NCBI GenBank assembly: GCA_014885115.2
Contig: WKLE02000433.1
Coordinates: 34,285-52,329 of the forward strand
Length of the DNA stretch: 18,045 nucleotides
Origin: Asterionellopsis glacialis
Lineage: Eukaryota > Bacillariophyta > Plagiogrammaphyceae > Rhaphoneidales > Asterionellopsidaceae
Direction of reading: 5' to 3'
Shown here: one piece after another, positions 17,560 through 18,045 of the stretch
Layout: each line of letters begins with the position of its first letter
Numbering within the stretch: position 1 is the first letter of the stretch
Notes under the pieces: generated by a model
Database searches by the model: none
The model's input: only the letters and a program-made list of their open reading frames with translations
Told to the model about the DNA's origin: nothing
Translations under genes and position numbers: made by a program

Positions 17560-18045
17560 CTATTCCTCACTACTCTTTGCCTCACCAAGACCATTTTCTG
17601 TACCATAGTCTAATTGTCCATGTTCCATTTCATTCAATGATGCTATTGGTCTTTCTGGTGATGATGGTGGCGTTGCTATTATATTTAAATCATAATCACT
17701 ATCACCAGGATTGCCATCCACACCATGTTCCGATAAAAAGGCACGATTTTGATAAATGCGCCTTGCTACTTTCAAATCATTCCAAAATTCTTGTTTCGTT
17801 TTAAGTGGTAAATTTTCTTTCATACGGAACATCAAGATACTGGATACGATAATTAATGCAATATTGGCAAATGTAATTCCAAGTGAATACCCACCCGCCT
17901 TACGAAATTGATCTAACGTGTATGCCTCGTCATCAACATCTTCTTCCTCGTAGAGTGAACAACCAGGACACCAATCATTATCTACTTTTAAAAATATAAA
18001 ACTTACCCAAAGTATTCCAGCATTGACTGATTTCAACAAAAAACC
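17560..18045 (-). CDS. C-terminal part of an unidentified membrane protein
   Basis: The frame is open from the right edge of the window (18045) down to a stop at 17560, so the 5' part of the gene lies outside. Near the visible start there is a hydrophobic stretch (LLKSVNAGILW). Then come an acidic patch (EEEDVDDE), a clear membrane-spanning segment (SLGITFANIALIIVSSILMF) and a hydrophilic tail of about 85 residues with Pro/Ser- and Glu-rich segments, probably cytosolic. No family was recognised. A 60-nt in-frame intron (18006 down to 17947, donor GTAAGT, acceptor ACGAG) is likely. If spliced, 20 residues including two cysteines are removed. The gene converges on COPA with about 230 bp between the stops. 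Confidence 0.55.
   Translation of the reverse strand, partial: GFLLKSVNAGILWVSFIFLKVDNDWCPGCSLYEEEDVDDEAYTLDQFRKAGGYSLGITFANIALIIVSSILMFRMKENLPLKTKQEFWNDLKVARRIYQNRAFLSEHGVDGNPGDSDYDLNIIATPPSSPERPIASLNEMEHGQLDYGTENGLGEAKSSEE

Overview
The window looks like nuclear DNA of a single-celled alga, most likely a diatom or a close stramenopile relative. The genes carry short GT-AG introns (98, 114, 136 and 379 nt), intergenic DNA is AT-rich, and the genes are eukaryotic housekeeping (coatomer alpha, an ALIX/BRO1 protein) beside lineage-type genes (lysine/glycine-rich membrane protein with a lectin-like end, tandem zeta-toxin-like kinase domains). The genus cannot be resolved from the sequence alone, and there are no bacterial operon signals, CRISPR arrays or rRNA.

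Layout. Positions 1-3516 are AT-rich and gene-poor: a decayed coding remnant at the left edge, a loose ~180-bp repeat series near 1.8-2.2 kb and a strong foldback at 2.6 kb. At 3517-5357 (+) lies a two-exon gene for a predicted type II membrane protein: cytosolic N-terminus, one membrane anchor, a Lys/Gly/Pro/Asp-rich stalk and a bulb-lectin-like C-terminal domain. At 6285-8318 (+) is a two-exon gene (possibly three, to 8437) with two zeta-toxin-like P-loop kinase domains; the first has lost key residues and the second looks intact. At 8429-10972 (-) is an intronless BRO1/ALIX-type ESCRT-associated protein that ends in a UBA-like domain. About 2 kb of non-coding DNA (10973-12944) separates it from the divergently oriented coatomer alpha gene (COPA, three exons, 12945-17329, +). 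A convergent membrane-protein gene enters from the right edge (17560-18045, -) and is incomplete.

Three neighbouring genes have links to the endomembrane system: a surface or lumenal lectin-like protein, an ESCRT/BRO1 adaptor and the alpha subunit of the COPI coat. The arrangement could be chance, since eukaryotic gene order rarely reflects pathway. The most interesting points are the membrane-stalk-lectin architecture, whose stalk repeats all carry splice donors in one phase; the pseudokinase-plus-kinase pairing in the zeta-like protein; the BRO1-UBA fusion; and the structured leader (G-quadruplex motif, start-codon hairpin) of the coatomer gene.
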